Source of the DNA: JAGOTP01 sp964598725
Lineage (GTDB): Bacteria; Patescibacteriota; Patescibacteriia; 2-12-FULL-60-25
Assembly (NCBI GenBank): GCA_964598725.1
Contig: CAZRCW010000002.1
Location: 1-64,000 of the forward strand
Direction: 5' to 3'
DNA: 64,000 nucleotides
Shown: positions 1 through 7,742 of the stretch, one piece after another
How the letters are laid out: each line of letters opens with the position of its first letter
Numbering within the stretch: the first letter of the stretch is position 1
Program-made: the position numbers and the translations under genes
The notes under the pieces: model-generated
Databases searched by the model: none
What the model saw: the letters and a program-made list of their open reading frames with translations, nothing else
What the model was told of the DNA's origin: nothing

Positions 1-39
1 TTGGGACTGGAAATAGGTTCGAGCCTCGTCGTAAAGCCA

Positions 40-257
40 CACCATCACAAAACTCAAAGGCTTTTTTGAAGTCATCGAGCGGGCCGCACTAAGTGCGGCC
101 CATTGTGTTTTTAGACCACCACCCACCACGTTTTTCCCCACGTTTTTTGGCGAAATCACCACGTTTTCGATCGGGTCCACCACGTTTTGCCCCACCACGT
201 CCACCACGTTTTGGGGTGACCCCACCACCACGTTTTTCTGCGTTAGGAAGAGGTTCG
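40..257. repeat. Left arm of perfect 218-bp inverted repeat
   Basis: Positions 40-257 are the exact reverse complement of 1961-2178, with equal length and no mismatch found by eye. The arm holds a copy of the last ~85 codons of the recombinase gene and the final five bases of tRNA-Val, then diverges abruptly. It contains a 19-bp palindrome (GGCCGCACT/AGTGCGGCC around one base) and six CCACGTTTT motifs. Any reading frame here is only a reflection of the right arm, so no gene is called. Confidence 0.93.
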
Positions 258-334
258 GAACCCTGTACGATTTTTGCTCAGAATATAGGTCTTGAACATT
301 CTGGAAAAGTTTGTTTCGCTTTGATATATTTTAA

Positions 335-428
335 GTGCTACCAACCTGACCAAAAGACTTTTTTGATTGCCGCCCTGGTCAATCCTTTTGGCTTTTCAAG
401 TCTTTTGGGTTGGTAGCACCAGGGCGGC
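335..428. repeat. Overlapping inverted repeats upstream of recombinase
   Basis: GTGCTACCAACC..CCAAAAGACTT (335-360) pairs with AAGTCTTTTGG..GGTTGGTAGCAC (398-419), with a 4-nt difference between the arms. A second pair, GCCGCCCTGGT (369-379) and ACCAGGGCGGC (418-428), overlaps the first, so the two pairings exclude each other. It could be a recombination site, an operator or a terminator. No gene is seen here. Confidence 0.7.
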
Positions 429-442
429 ATTTGAGTTCCGAA

Positions 443-530
443 AAATTAACAAAATATTGCTGGTGTTAAGTTGAGAATATTGAGCCGCGAAATGTTCGTA
501 GACTTAACACCTGTGAGATTTTGTTAATTT
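443..530. repeat. Nested palindrome 44 bp before recombinase start
   Basis: Outer arms AAATTAACAAAAT (443-455) and ATTTTGTTAATTT (518-530) are perfectly complementary, as are inner arms GGTGTTAAGT (462-471) and ACTTAACACC (502-511). The perfect symmetry just before the recombinase start suggests an operator or a recombinase binding or crossover site. This is inference from position. Confidence 0.65.
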
Positions 531-573
531 CTCCACATCGATTTTCTACTTACTCAAACTTACTCACCTTCAT

Positions 574-2217
574 ATGGAACAAAAATTCTTCCTCTACGCA
601 CGTAAATCAACGGACGTAGAAGATAAACAAGTATTGAGCATAGAAGCACAGCTAACGGAACTGCGTATCTTCGCTAAGCAAGAAAATCTTTCTATTGCTG
701 AAGAATTCGTTGAAAAGCAATCAGCGAAGATCCCTGGTAGACCGATCTTCAATGCCATGATGAATAGAATCGAACGAGGAGAAGCGAATGGCATTATTAC
801 CTGGAACCCAGACCGCTTGGCACGTAACTCCGTGGACGGAGGAAGGATCATCTACCTTCTGGATCGCGAACAGATGACCGCTTTGAAATCTCCCCAGTTC
901 TGGTTTGAAAACACGCCTCAAGGGAAGTTCATGCTGAACATTGCGTTTGGACAAAGCAAGTATTACGTAGACGCACTCTCGGAAAATACCAAACGAGGAA
1001 TTAGGCAAAAGATCCGCAGAGGAGAAGCGCCAACACTTGCTCCTACTGGATATATAAACGACGTGCGCATGAAAACAATTGTTGTAGATCGCAAGCGGTC
1101 TGTAATTATTCGTAAAGCATTTGAACTTTATGCAGAAAATCGTTCTTGTTTGGAGGATATCTCTAAATTCTTAGCAGATAACGGTATTGTTTCAAGCCAA
1201 AATAATCCCATGCACAAGGACCGGATAGCATACATTCTTTCCAATCCTTTCTACACAGGCCTCTTCCGATATAAGCAAGAAGTCTACGAAGGTAAACACA
1301 CGCCCATTATCTCAAAGCAGCTTTTCGATCAAGTGCAGCACGTACTCAAAGAGCGTTCTCACGTCCATCACACGGTCTCCAAGGAACAACGCGCCTTATG
1401 CGGCCTTCTCACGTGTGGCACCTGCGGTATGATGATTACAGGTGAATATCGACAAAAGCGATTAGCGAAGCGCAGTATCTACTACACTTACTATCATTGC
1501 ACGAAGAAACATAAAACGATTAAGTGCGATGAACCCCATATTCGAGAAGAGAAGCTTGATGAACAGCTCTCCAAACGCTTAATGGACTTCGTAGCGTCTC
1601 CAGAGTTGATACATGGGCTACGAGCCAAGCTTGAAGAAGATCGAGCTTTAACCTCGACTTCTAACGAGGCTCTACGGAATGAGACTGATCATGCTATCCG
1701 AGATATCCAAATCAGGGTCGAGCGCCTTCTTGATGGGTACTTGGCGCAGGATATTGAACGTGAGATCTACATAAAAAAGAAGGCTGATCTCTTAAGTCAA
1801 AAGAAGTCGCTCGAAGAAAAAAGAGGGCGTCTAGAGCACACGGCAAATGCTTGGCTCGAACCAATGGAGAACTGGCTGAATAAGGCCGAAAATGTGGAAA
1901 AAATCGCACAGGCTTCTGACCTTTTTGCCAAAAAGGTCACGGCCAAAGAAATCTTCGGCTCGAACCTCTTCCTAACGCAGAAAAACGTGGTGGTGGGGTC
2001 ACCCCAAAACGTGGTGGACGTGGTGGGGCAAAACGTGGTGGACCCGATCGAAAACGTGGTGATTTCGCCAAAAAACGTGGGGAAAAACGTGGTGGGTGGT
2101 GGTCTAAAAACACAATGGGCCGCACTTAGTGCGGCCCGCTCGATGACTTCAAAAAAGCCTTTGAGTTTTGTGATGGTGGACATTGGTGGGATCGAACCAC
2201 CGACCTCACGAATGTGA
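574..2217 (+). CDS. Large serine recombinase (element at tRNA-Val)
   Basis: Site-specific DNA recombinase of 547 residues. The N-terminal resolvase domain has the nucleophile motif YARKS (Ser12) and DRLARN at 80-85. A recombinase domain follows (about 155-270), then a zinc ribbon (C281, C284, C309, C318) and a coiled-coil stretch near 365-435. Residues from about 463 lie inside the inverted repeat and form a degenerate NVV-rich repeat. The last residues (IEPPTSRM) are read from the antisense of tRNA-Val, so the natural C-terminus depends on the integration state. It presumably integrates and excises the element that lies to the left of the tRNA, mostly outside the window. No clear Shine-Dalgarno is seen; the start is the first ATG before the YARKS motif. 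Confidence 0.92.
   Translation: MEQKFFLYARKSTDVEDKQVLSIEAQLTELRIFAKQENLSIAEEFVEKQSAKIPGRPIFNAMMNRIERGEANGIITWNPDRLARNSVDGGRIIYLLDREQMTALKSPQFWFENTPQGKFMLNIAFGQSKYYVDALSENTKRGIRQKIRRGEAPTLAPTGYINDVRMKTIVVDRKRSVIIRKAFELYAENRSCLEDISKFLADNGIVSSQNNPMHKDRIAYILSNPFYTGLFRYKQEVYEGKHTPIISKQLFDQVQHVLKERSHVHHTVSKEQRALCGLLTCGTCGMMITGEYRQKRLAKRSIYYTYYHCTKKHKTIKCDEPHIREEKLDEQLSKRLMDFVASPELIHGLRAKLEEDRALTSTSNEALRNETDHAIRDIQIRVERLLDGYLAQDIEREIYIKKKADLLSQKKSLEEKRGRLEHTANAWLEPMENWLNKAENVEKIAQASDLFAKKVTAKEIFGSNLFLTQKNVVVGSPQNVVDVVGQNVVDPIENVVISPKNVGKNVVGGGLKTQWAALSAARSMTSKKPLSFVMVDIGGIEPPTSRM
1961..2178. repeat. Right arm of perfect 218-bp inverted repeat
   Basis: Exact reverse complement of 40-257. It contains the 3' part of the recombinase gene, six AAAACGTGG motifs starting at 1982, 2006, 2030, 2051, 2072 and 2084, the palindrome at 2117-2137, and ends five bases inside tRNA-Val. 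The outer edge of the repeat therefore coincides with the tRNA 3' end, the expected recombination junction. Confidence 0.93.
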
Positions 2218-2250
2218 ATCGTGCGCTCTAACCAGCTGAGCTAAACGTCC
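2174..2250 (-). tRNA. tRNA-Val (anticodon CAC)
   Basis: Full cloverleaf on the minus strand. The acceptor arm is GGACGTT/AATGTCC with one G:U pair, the anticodon stem CACGA/TCGTG encloses loop TTCACAT (anticodon CAC), and the T arm is GGTGG-TTCGATC-CCACC. CCA is encoded at 2174-2176. The recombinase gene abuts and overlaps the 3' end, which marks this tRNA as the integration target. Confidence 0.96.
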
Positions 2251-2262
2251 AAACGCGCACTG

Positions 2263-2291
2263 AGCATAGCGAATCGGCCCAGAGGTGACAA
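2263..2291 (-). promoter_or_regulatory. Promoter of tRNA-Val
   Basis: TTGTCA, 17-nt spacer, TATGCT on the minus strand, 12 nt upstream of the tRNA 5' end. Confidence 0.65.
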
Positions 2292-2325
2292 GATCGGGCC
2301 AAGCCTCGTACACTGGGAAGCATCT

Positions 2326-3207
2326 ATGCCATTCACGGTTCGCTCTCTGACCAGTCATTTGAGCAAAACGCTCGCTTCCACCATTCGACCGCTTGATCAG
2401 CGCTGGTTTGAGGCCGAGCTGTTGGTTGGGCATGTCTTGAAACACGATCGAACCTGGATCGCTCTCCATCCGGATCAAAAACTCACGGAAAGACAGGTTC
2501 AGAAAATCTCCGAACTAGCCGAGCGACGGGTCGCTCATGAGCCACTCGCCTATCTCTTTAAAGAAGCGCCTTTCTATGGTCACACATTTTGCGTTGACCA
2601 AAACGTCCTCATCCCGCGCCCGGAAAGTGAACGGCTCGTTCAGCTCGTCGAGGAGTTAATCGGCTCAAGTCCAAAATGGATTGCGTGGGATGTCGGAACG
2701 GGTAGCGGCTGTTTGGGACTCTCAATCGCCAAGACTCTCCCGAAAACACACGTGCTATTAAGCGACGTCTCTCATCTAGCCATCGCTATAGCGCGGAAAA
2801 ATGCGAAGCGCCTATCGGTGGCGAATACCCATTTCATCAAAGGCTCACTTCTCTCAGATTCCATTAAACGTTGGTTAAAGCTCTATCAACTCAAACGCTT
2901 GTGCGTGATCGCAAATCTTCCCTATCTTCCAGAAAGCGACCGACGAACCATGCAAGCGCAAGTCATCAATTACGAACCAATGGGAGCCCTCTTCGCCAAA
3001 GAAGATGGGCTCAAGCTCATCCGTCAACTCATGCAAGAACTCAGCGTCTTTTTAGCCGATCGCCGAGGTGATGCGATTTTACTTGAACACGATCCACGCC
3101 AAGCAAAAACGCTCGCCAAAGAAGCACAAAACTTTTTCCCGTTAGCGACGATCTCAACGGAGCTCGATCAAAATAACGCCAAACGTTTTACGAAGATTCT
3201 AACCTAA
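2326..3207 (+). CDS. prmC: Release factor glutamine methyltransferase PrmC
   Basis: SAM-dependent methyltransferase that modifies the GGQ glutamine of peptide chain release factors. The 293 residues comprise an N-terminal helical substrate domain (1-95), then a Rossmann methyltransferase domain with PRPE (97-100), the SAM-binding DVGTGSG (122-128) and the catalytic NLPY (197-200), the NPPY variant of this family. The length is normal. It stands alone after tRNA-Val and ends six bases before the stop of the convergent DUF3048 gene. TACACT lies 11 nt before the ATG and could be a -10 for a very short leader; no Shine-Dalgarno is seen. Confidence 0.9.
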   Translation: MPFTVRSLTSHLSKTLASTIRPLDQRWFEAELLVGHVLKHDRTWIALHPDQKLTERQVQKISELAERRVAHEPLAYLFKEAPFYGHTFCVDQNVLIPRPESERLVQLVEELIGSSPKWIAWDVGTGSGCLGLSIAKTLPKTHVLLSDVSHLAIAIARKNAKRLSVANTHFIKGSLLSDSIKRWLKLYQLKRLCVIANLPYLPESDRRTMQAQVINYEPMGALFAKEDGLKLIRQLMQELSVFLADRRGDAILLEHDPRQAKTLAKEAQNFFPLATISTELDQNNAKRFTKILT

Positions 3208-3213
3208 TCAGAG

Positions 3214-4356
3214 CTAGGTTCCAGCTGGTGTCGAAGTTGTTGTCGTTGTGGTCGAGGGTGTGGTTGGAATGAGACCTCCGAAGACCCGATCATCGGTTGT
3301 GACTTCGATCCAGGTTGTACCAGACGTTAGCGAGTATTCAGATCCATCCGCTCCTTCCAAACGAATCAGCTCATCCGGTGAGCGACTCCAACGGGCAATG
3401 TATTTTTTGCCAGCGCGATATAAGACCGCATCCCCGCTTCCGACGGTGCGTACGGATAGTCGACCTTTTTCATCCAAAACCTGACTATCGGTTTTCAAGA
3501 CGATCACGTTGGCCGCTAAGAGCTCTTCGCCCTCACGTGTCTTCTGCACAGTCGTTCCTTTCAAACGACGATACAAGCCAAGCGTAGCGTCGTAGCGCCA
3601 GGTAATCGAGTAGGAGCCGCCATAGGGAATCCGCACGGACGAAGCAGCAATGACAGCGTCCGTAGACGTTACGAGCGGCTCAAAGCGCCAGGGGGTAAAT
3701 GTCGCCGTACTCGTTCCGTAACGAGCATCCATCGCTGCGCTCAGCGAACCAACCGTCGTGTAAACGTTGTGGGGCGCAGGTTTGGACGAGTCGCGATAGA
3801 ACGTGGCGCTATTCGCCATTTCGTCCAAGTTTCCAAAGATCTTTCCCAGTTTACTGATCTTCTCAAGCGCTTCAGGGCTGCCACCAACATGCGCATAGCC
3901 CGCTCCCCAAGCTTTGGCCCAATCTACAAAGTACGGACGCGCACTGCGAACCGGCCCGATCAAGGTTGAGGTTGCAAGGGATGGATCAAAGACCGCCATC
4001 AAACGCGTGATCCCACCTTCAACCGGAGACTCGATCACGAGCGAGGCCTTATTCACACCCGACCAAGGTTGGGCATCCGCCTGGTTATCGATCATCACGC
4101 TGATCGGACGCTTGTCTGCCATGCCAGGCTCGACCGGCACGCCATCGATATGACGCAGAACCTGGTTGGTCGAGGTTACCGTTTGATCGGTGGTGGTTGG
4201 AGTAAACGGATCCTGACTCTCGCGGCGCGTGCTGCCACGGATGATCACATAGAGCAAAACGGCAGATAACACCAATAACACACACGCTCCCACGATAACC
4301 AATCGCTGGGAGCGTTTTTTCTTGTCGTTCTTGTTGCCGTTCGCCGACTTGGGCAT
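3214..4356 (-). CDS. Membrane-anchored DUF3048 (YerB-like) protein
   Basis: About 380 residues. A short basic N-terminus (KSANGNKNDKKKRSQR) precedes one membrane helix (VIVGACVLLVLSAVLLYVII), a Thr-rich linker, then a DUF3048 domain (VMIDNQADAQPWSG, GPVRSARPYFVDWAKAW, PAPHNVYTT) and a Thr-rich tail. The bulk is predicted outside the membrane. The biochemical role of the family is not known. The ATG at 4356 is chosen because in-frame ATGs further upstream lie in or just past the terminator hairpin of the preceding bL25 gene. Family assignment is from remembered motifs. Confidence 0.82.
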   Translation of the reverse strand: MPKSANGNKNDKKKRSQRLVIVGACVLLVLSAVLLYVIIRGSTRRESQDPFTPTTTDQTVTSTNQVLRHIDGVPVEPGMADKRPISVMIDNQADAQPWSGVNKASLVIESPVEGGITRLMAVFDPSLATSTLIGPVRSARPYFVDWAKAWGAGYAHVGGSPEALEKISKLGKIFGNLDEMANSATFYRDSSKPAPHNVYTTVGSLSAAMDARYGTSTATFTPWRFEPLVTSTDAVIAASSVRIPYGGSYSITWRYDATLGLYRRLKGTTVQKTREGEELLAANVIVLKTDSQVLDEKGRLSVRTVGSGDAVLYRAGKKYIARWSRSPDELIRLEGADGSEYSLTSGTTWIEVTTDDRVFGGLIPTTPSTTTTTTSTPAGT

Positions 4357-4370
4357 AGGCTTGTTGGGAT

Positions 4371-4397
4371 ACAAAAGGGGCATGCGTTGCATGCCCC
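4371..4397 (-). terminator. Terminator after bL25 gene
   Basis: Perfect hairpin GGGGCATGC-AAC-GCATGCCCC followed by TTTTGT on the minus strand, 45 bp past the bL25 stop. Confidence 0.8.
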
Positions 4398-4441
4398 TGA
4401 TTGTATCACAGTCGCTCGTGAGCGATGTGACCTGGCGACGA

Positions 4442-5125
4442 TTATTTGGCGGCGGCGGCTTCTTCGGCTTCTTTCTTGGCGGCTTCTTCTTTCTTCAAGT
4501 CGGCTTCGGACTTGATGGTGGAGAGGTCGGCGACCGCAGAGCCTTCTTCCAACTTCTTGAGTTCGTCTTCTGTCATTGGGCGAGCAACCGTTGCGATCGT
4601 CGCGTTGGCATCAGAGAGAACTTCGACACCTGCTGGTAATTTGAGCGATCCAACCGTGATCGAATCCTCAAAGGTGGTGAGTGTTCCAAGATCAATCGCG
4701 ATTTCATGTGGAAGATCGGCTGGCAAACAGCTGACTTCGACTTCGTCCATGGACTTGATAAGTGTACCTCCCAAGCCTTTCACCGCGATCGATTCACCGG
4801 TGTAAACGAGCGGAATGCGGACCGTCATCTTTTCATCCATGCGGATCTGGTGAAAGTCGACGTGGGCGATTTCGTTGGTGATTGGGTGCAATTGAACCTC
4901 CTTCAAGACCGCTTTCACGGGAGCAGCGTTGCCGACCGTGACGTCGATCAAGCTGGAGAAACCGGCGGATGCATACATCTTCACGAAGGCCGACTTTGGG
5001 ACGGAGATCGTCTGCGACGCAACTCCATTGCCGTACATAACGGCTGGGATGCGCATAACCTTCAATTCATCCTTCGAGCGCTTGCCAACGCTGGTACGGG
5101 TTTCGGCGGAGATTGCGTGTTTCAT
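4442..5125 (-). CDS. rplY: 50S ribosomal protein bL25 (Ctc form)
   Basis: 227-residue long form of bL25, which binds 5S rRNA. The N-terminal half is the L25 beta-barrel domain (HAISAETRTSVGKRSKDELK, IPAVMYGNG, HPITNEIAHVDFHQI). The C-terminal TL5/Ctc domain (AVKGLGGTLIKSMDEVEVSC) ends in an Ala/Lys/Glu-rich tail. ATG 5125 is the first ATG. Upstream is a TTGACG-17-TATCGT promoter and no Shine-Dalgarno, as for many backbone genes here. It is a single-gene unit ended by the hairpin at 4371-4397. Confidence 0.93.
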   Translation of the reverse strand: MKHAISAETRTSVGKRSKDELKVMRIPAVMYGNGVASQTISVPKSAFVKMYASAGFSSLIDVTVGNAAPVKAVLKEVQLHPITNEIAHVDFHQIRMDEKMTVRIPLVYTGESIAVKGLGGTLIKSMDEVEVSCLPADLPHEIAIDLGTLTTFEDSITVGSLKLPAGVEVLSDANATIATVARPMTEDELKKLEEGSAVADLSTIKSEADLKKEEAAKKEAEEAAAAK

Positions 5126-5146
5126 AGACTTCAAAAAAGTGGCTTA

Positions 5147-5175
5147 ACGATACGGGAATAGCGAAATCCCGTCAA
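5147..5175 (-). promoter_or_regulatory. Promoter of bL25 gene
   Basis: TTGACG, 17-nt spacer, TATCGT on the minus strand. The hairpin AATCCCGT/ACGGGATT (5165-5186) overlaps the -35 and may be the end of an upstream transcript or an operator. Confidence 0.6.
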
Positions 5176-5225
5176 GAGACGGGATTCGTAGCGACTTTCG
5201 TTGATTTTAGGCAAAAATTCGAGGT

Positions 5226-5561
5226 TTAAGCGGCCTTGGAGGGGTTGAAGAGGCTGTGGCAGAGCGCCCGGCTTTCTTCCTCAAGCTGTATATGGAAGCG
5301 TAAACACTCATCAACCGAGATCGCCGGAGCGTCGTGGAACCGCTTGGCATCAGCCGCTTCGAGGTCCGTCACTACCCCAACCGAGCTCACAACGCCCGAG
5401 GATTCGAGCACCACCGCCATCATCGCCCGTCCACAGTTCTGGCAGCTGCAATGAAAGAGCTTGGTCGTCCCTTGCTCTTCGACCAAGCGAATCCCTGCCT
5501 CGTCGTAAGCCGACTGGCAGAGCGGACACTGGGTCAAAATGCGTGAGGGCTGGATAGACAT
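5226..5561 (-). CDS. Small zinc-ribbon protein, function unknown
   Basis: 111 residues from ATG 5561. An N-terminal CPLC and a CSCQNCG motif about 30 residues later form a likely four-cysteine zinc ribbon. The rest is a short alpha/beta segment and a helical tail (DECLRFHIQLEEESRALCHS). No named family is recognised. The start is set downstream of the terminator hairpin at 5582-5610, which ends the neighbouring islet transcript. Confidence 0.75.
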   Translation of the reverse strand: MSIQPSRILTQCPLCQSAYDEAGIRLVEEQGTTKLFHCSCQNCGRAMMAVVLESSGVVSSVGVVTDLEAADAKRFHDAPAISVDECLRFHIQLEEESRALCHSLFNPSKAA

Positions 5562-5572
5562 ACCTAGAGAAT

Positions 5573-5610
5573 ACAAAAGAACCACCGATGGAGCAAGCTC
5601 CGAACGGTGG
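5573..5610 (-). terminator. Terminator between islet A and zinc-ribbon gene
   Basis: CCACCG..CGGAGC / GCTCC..CGGTGG hairpin followed by TCTTTTGTAT on the minus strand. It ends transcription from the GC-rich genes at 5748-6699. Confidence 0.75.
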
Positions 5611-5685
5611 CTCTTGATTCAAGTTTCTCCCAAGACCAACGAGTGATCTGTGAAGAACCTTTCCCGGTGAGAGATGAGAGTGAGA

Positions 5686-5712
5686 CGTTGACCGACCGGG
5701 ATGCGGTCAACG
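5686..5712 (-). terminator. Hairpin after islet A genes
   Basis: CGTTGACCG/CGGTCAACG perfect 9-bp stem 36 bp past the stop of the 85-residue gene. It has no T-run of its own and may form part of a larger 3' structure. Confidence 0.45.
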
Positions 5713-5747
5713 AATGCGCTTGCGGCGCGTGAAGGAACGATGTTCGA

Positions 5748-6005
5748 CTACTTCTTCTTGCCCTTGCCTTTCTTCTTGGGCGGCGGATGCACGGCAGCCG
5801 ATACGCGCGAGAAGTAGCGGTAGCGGATGTAGATCGCAACGATGATCAGCATCAGAGCGCCGGCGTAGTTGTGGCCGACGAGCTGAGCCGCGTCGCGATC
5901 GACCCCGCTGGACTCGAGTCCGTTTGCGACGATCTGTTGCAGGTCGTTCGCGCCGCCATTTACGAGGCGGCCGACGTTATCTGCAGGATCAGGATGTGGT
6001 TGCAT
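5748..6005 (-). CDS. Small membrane protein with Lys-rich tail (islet A)
   Basis: 85 residues. A polar N-terminus (PHPDPADNVGRLVNGGAND) precedes one membrane helix (YAGALMLIIVAIYIRY) and a basic tail PPPKKKGKGKKK. The start has a strong Shine-Dalgarno (AGGAGG, 5 nt before ATG). It follows the 228-residue membrane gene by 7 nt, so the two are one transcription unit. The base composition is clearly more GC-rich than the flanking backbone. Function unknown; the partner and topology suggest a two-component membrane assembly, but that is inference. Confidence 0.75.
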   Translation of the reverse strand: MQPHPDPADNVGRLVNGGANDLQQIVANGLESSGVDRDAAQLVGHNYAGALMLIIVAIYIRYRYFSRVSAAVHPPPKKKGKGKKK

Positions 6006-6012
6006 AGCCCTC

Positions 6013-6699
6013 CTAGAACAGGTGCGAGATGAACAGCACGAGCGGCATCACCACGTTGTCGCCAACGAAGATCAACACCGCGCCAACGATCGACCACACG
6101 AAGTAGTAGATCGACAGCAGCAGGTCGAACAGCCAGGCGAACAGGTGTCCGACGGTCGGGATGACACCGATCAGCACCCAGATCGCGCTCAGGACCGCCG
6201 ACCAGATGAGCGCGCCCTTGAACGAGATGCGGAACGCGGGCAGGAGGTAGTCCTTCTTCCAGCGATCCCCCGTCTCGGCGAGCGAGTTGCTCGCCTTGGG
6301 CCAGCCGAGGATGCTCGACCAGAGAATGACGCAGACCACGATGAAGATCAGGTTGGGGATGATCAGGATCGGCGTCTGCAGGCTGGGCGTCTCGCGGATG
6401 AGGTAGGTGAAGTAGCCCGTGATGAGCGTCAGCACCCCCACCGGGAGCCAGTGCTCCATTCTCGACTCCCCGAACCAGCGGCTCAGAACCGAGATCAGCA
6501 AGGCCGAGACGACGAGCAAGCCGACCCACCAACTAGCGATCAGCAGGTCCATGATCTGCGGCGAGCTATCTCGCGAGAAGCGGACGAACAGGTGATCGTC
6601 GAGGCGGAGAACTTCCGTGCCGATGCCGATGGCCCGGGCGATGGCCCGGAAGACCGACAGGCCGACGAGCGACAGAAACAAACGACCGAGCTTGTTCAT
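6013..6699 (-). CDS. Polytopic membrane protein (islet A)
   Basis: 228 residues with an N-terminal hydrophobic segment and about five or six membrane helices, including WWVGLLVVSALLISVL, TPILIIPNLIFIVVCVILWS and a long hydrophobic C-terminus (FAWLFDLLLSIYYFVWSIVG). There is a charged loop near the middle (KASNSLAETGDRWKKD). No family is recognised. It is first in a two-gene unit behind a near-consensus promoter (6808-6836) with a ~100-nt structured leader. Gene, leader and terminator together form a GC-rich islet between bL25-region and gyrB-region genes. Confidence 0.78.
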   Translation of the reverse strand: MNKLGRLFLSLVGLSVFRAIARAIGIGTEVLRLDDHLFVRFSRDSSPQIMDLLIASWWVGLLVVSALLISVLSRWFGESRMEHWLPVGVLTLITGYFTYLIRETPSLQTPILIIPNLIFIVVCVILWSSILGWPKASNSLAETGDRWKKDYLLPAFRISFKGALIWSAVLSAIWVLIGVIPTVGHLFAWLFDLLLSIYYFVWSIVGAVLIFVGDNVVMPLVLFISHLF

Positions 6700-6807
6700 G
6701 AAAACCCCGGGTAGACGTCAAACGAGCGGGCACCGTGCCAGCAACGCTGAACGTCTTCCGTAGAGCCTTCATGAGTCATAAGACTCAGACTGTCGAAAGA
6801 ACAGATC

Positions 6808-6836
6808 AGTATAGCCGATTTTGGCTCTTTTGTCAA
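6808..6836 (-). promoter_or_regulatory. Islet A promoter
   Basis: Consensus -35 TTGACA, 17-nt spacer, TATACT on the minus strand. The leader down to ATG 6699 contains GAGTC-TTAT-GACTC and GGCAC/GTGCC hairpins. Confidence 0.8.
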
Positions 6837-6994
6837 GCGTTTCCGTACATAAAACTGGCCTAATTATTGGCTAAAATACGCGTTTTTGGATCTCAGACGC
6901 AATTATATTGCGTTATTTTGTTTAACGAAGGTATGCAAAATGGCAGAACCCAGCCAAATACTTGTACTTTATTACTATCAAAACTCTGCTTTTC

Positions 6995-7023
6995 TTGACA
7001 TTTATGACTATTTCTGGTACATT
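6995..7023 (+). promoter_or_regulatory. Islet B promoter
   Basis: TTGACA, 17-nt spacer, TACATT on the plus strand, in an AT-rich stretch (about 6830-7030) that otherwise holds no convincing gene. Confidence 0.55.
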
Positions 7024-7149
7024 ACTATGCTCTCTGAAGCACAGGTCCACCGACTCGTCTGCCCGCTGGCGGACGACAAGACCCTGTGATTGTGGAGAGT
7101 GATCCAATGACGGGCTTCCAAGCCCCACGACACGCCCATGGAGGGCATC

Positions 7150-7317
7150 ATGCGACCCCAGACCAATCTCGTCCCTTCGTTCGATTCATTCTGGCACCAC
7201 TCGGGCAACCGCGTGGGCACCCTCGACTCCGGCGCCCACAACGGCGGCCGGTTCGGCAACAAGCAGAAGGAGTTGCGCCTGCTGCCCCGGGAGACCGGCG
7301 GCGGCCGCGGCGGCTGA
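7150..7317 (+). CDS. Small GC-rich ORF, unknown (islet B)
   Basis: 55 residues (MRPQTNLVPSFDSFWHHSGN... ending GGGRGG). A GGAGG Shine-Dalgarno lies 5 nt before ATG 7150, and a promoter lies about 130 bp upstream. It is polar, rich in Gly, Arg and Asn, with no signal peptide or membrane helix. No family is recognised. The frame is chosen because its residues look protein-like, unlike the Arg/Pro-rich overlapping frame. Confidence 0.45.
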   Translation: MRPQTNLVPSFDSFWHHSGNRVGTLDSGAHNGGRFGNKQKELRLLPRETGGGRGG

Positions 7318-7742
7318 AGCACACGCACTAGATCAAGAAGGACAATCGCGCTCTCTTCGTCTTCGTCCCTGATGCTCGAGATCGAGGCCTACGTCTCATC
7401 GACATGCAGTGACATACCTCCGCACGCGTGAGCATCGTCCCCGACCTACGACAGAACAGAGCGAGGATCTTCCCCGTTCCCGCGTACTGGTCATGGACAC
7501 CCGCCCACTTCCGATCGACGATCCGTCGATCGCCCCGCTCGAGAGCATCAAGCTCGCGAGATCAGCGTTCCGCTCCCCTGCGCCGCACATCCACACCTAC
7601 CAGGCGACTGCCTCGTCGTGATCGATGCCGCGCGGAAAGCGAATGCTCCGGACGAGTTCACCCGAACTTCGCCCGCCCGCTGACGGACGCCGCACGGCGA
7701 CTGTCATCTGCTCATTGCGCCAGACCCAACCACAGGGAGGAA
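7318..7742 (+). pseudogene. Probable decayed coding region of islet B
   Basis: GC-rich sequence whose three frames alternate in plausibility. A short segment after 7332 reads IKKDNRALFVFVPDARDRG. A 70-codon GTG-started frame at 7409-7621 (SRVLVMDTRPLPIDDPSIAP in its middle) has no Shine-Dalgarno, and a further 21-codon stretch follows in a shifted frame. Either several very small genes or one gene broken by frameshifts; I favour decay. Confidence 0.35.

Noticed and set aside
1..44. Possible tRNA or tmRNA 3' end (GGTTCGAGCC ... ACCA)
   Set aside because: The distance from TTCGA to CCA is 24 nt instead of 20, and the T stem has only three pairs.
93..416. Pro/Arg/Phe-rich 107-codon frame
   Set aside because: It lies mostly in the left arm of the inverted repeat and is a reflection of the recombinase 3' end; composition is not protein-like.
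1982..2092. CRISPR array from regularly spaced AAAACGTGG motifs
   Set aside because: Repeats are 9 bp, spacing is 12-24 bp, and all are in frame inside a coding region; no cas genes are in the window.
6886..7089. 67-codon frame in the AT-rich stretch before islet B
   Set aside because: It contains the TTGACA/TACATT promoter and has no Shine-Dalgarno; more likely leader DNA.
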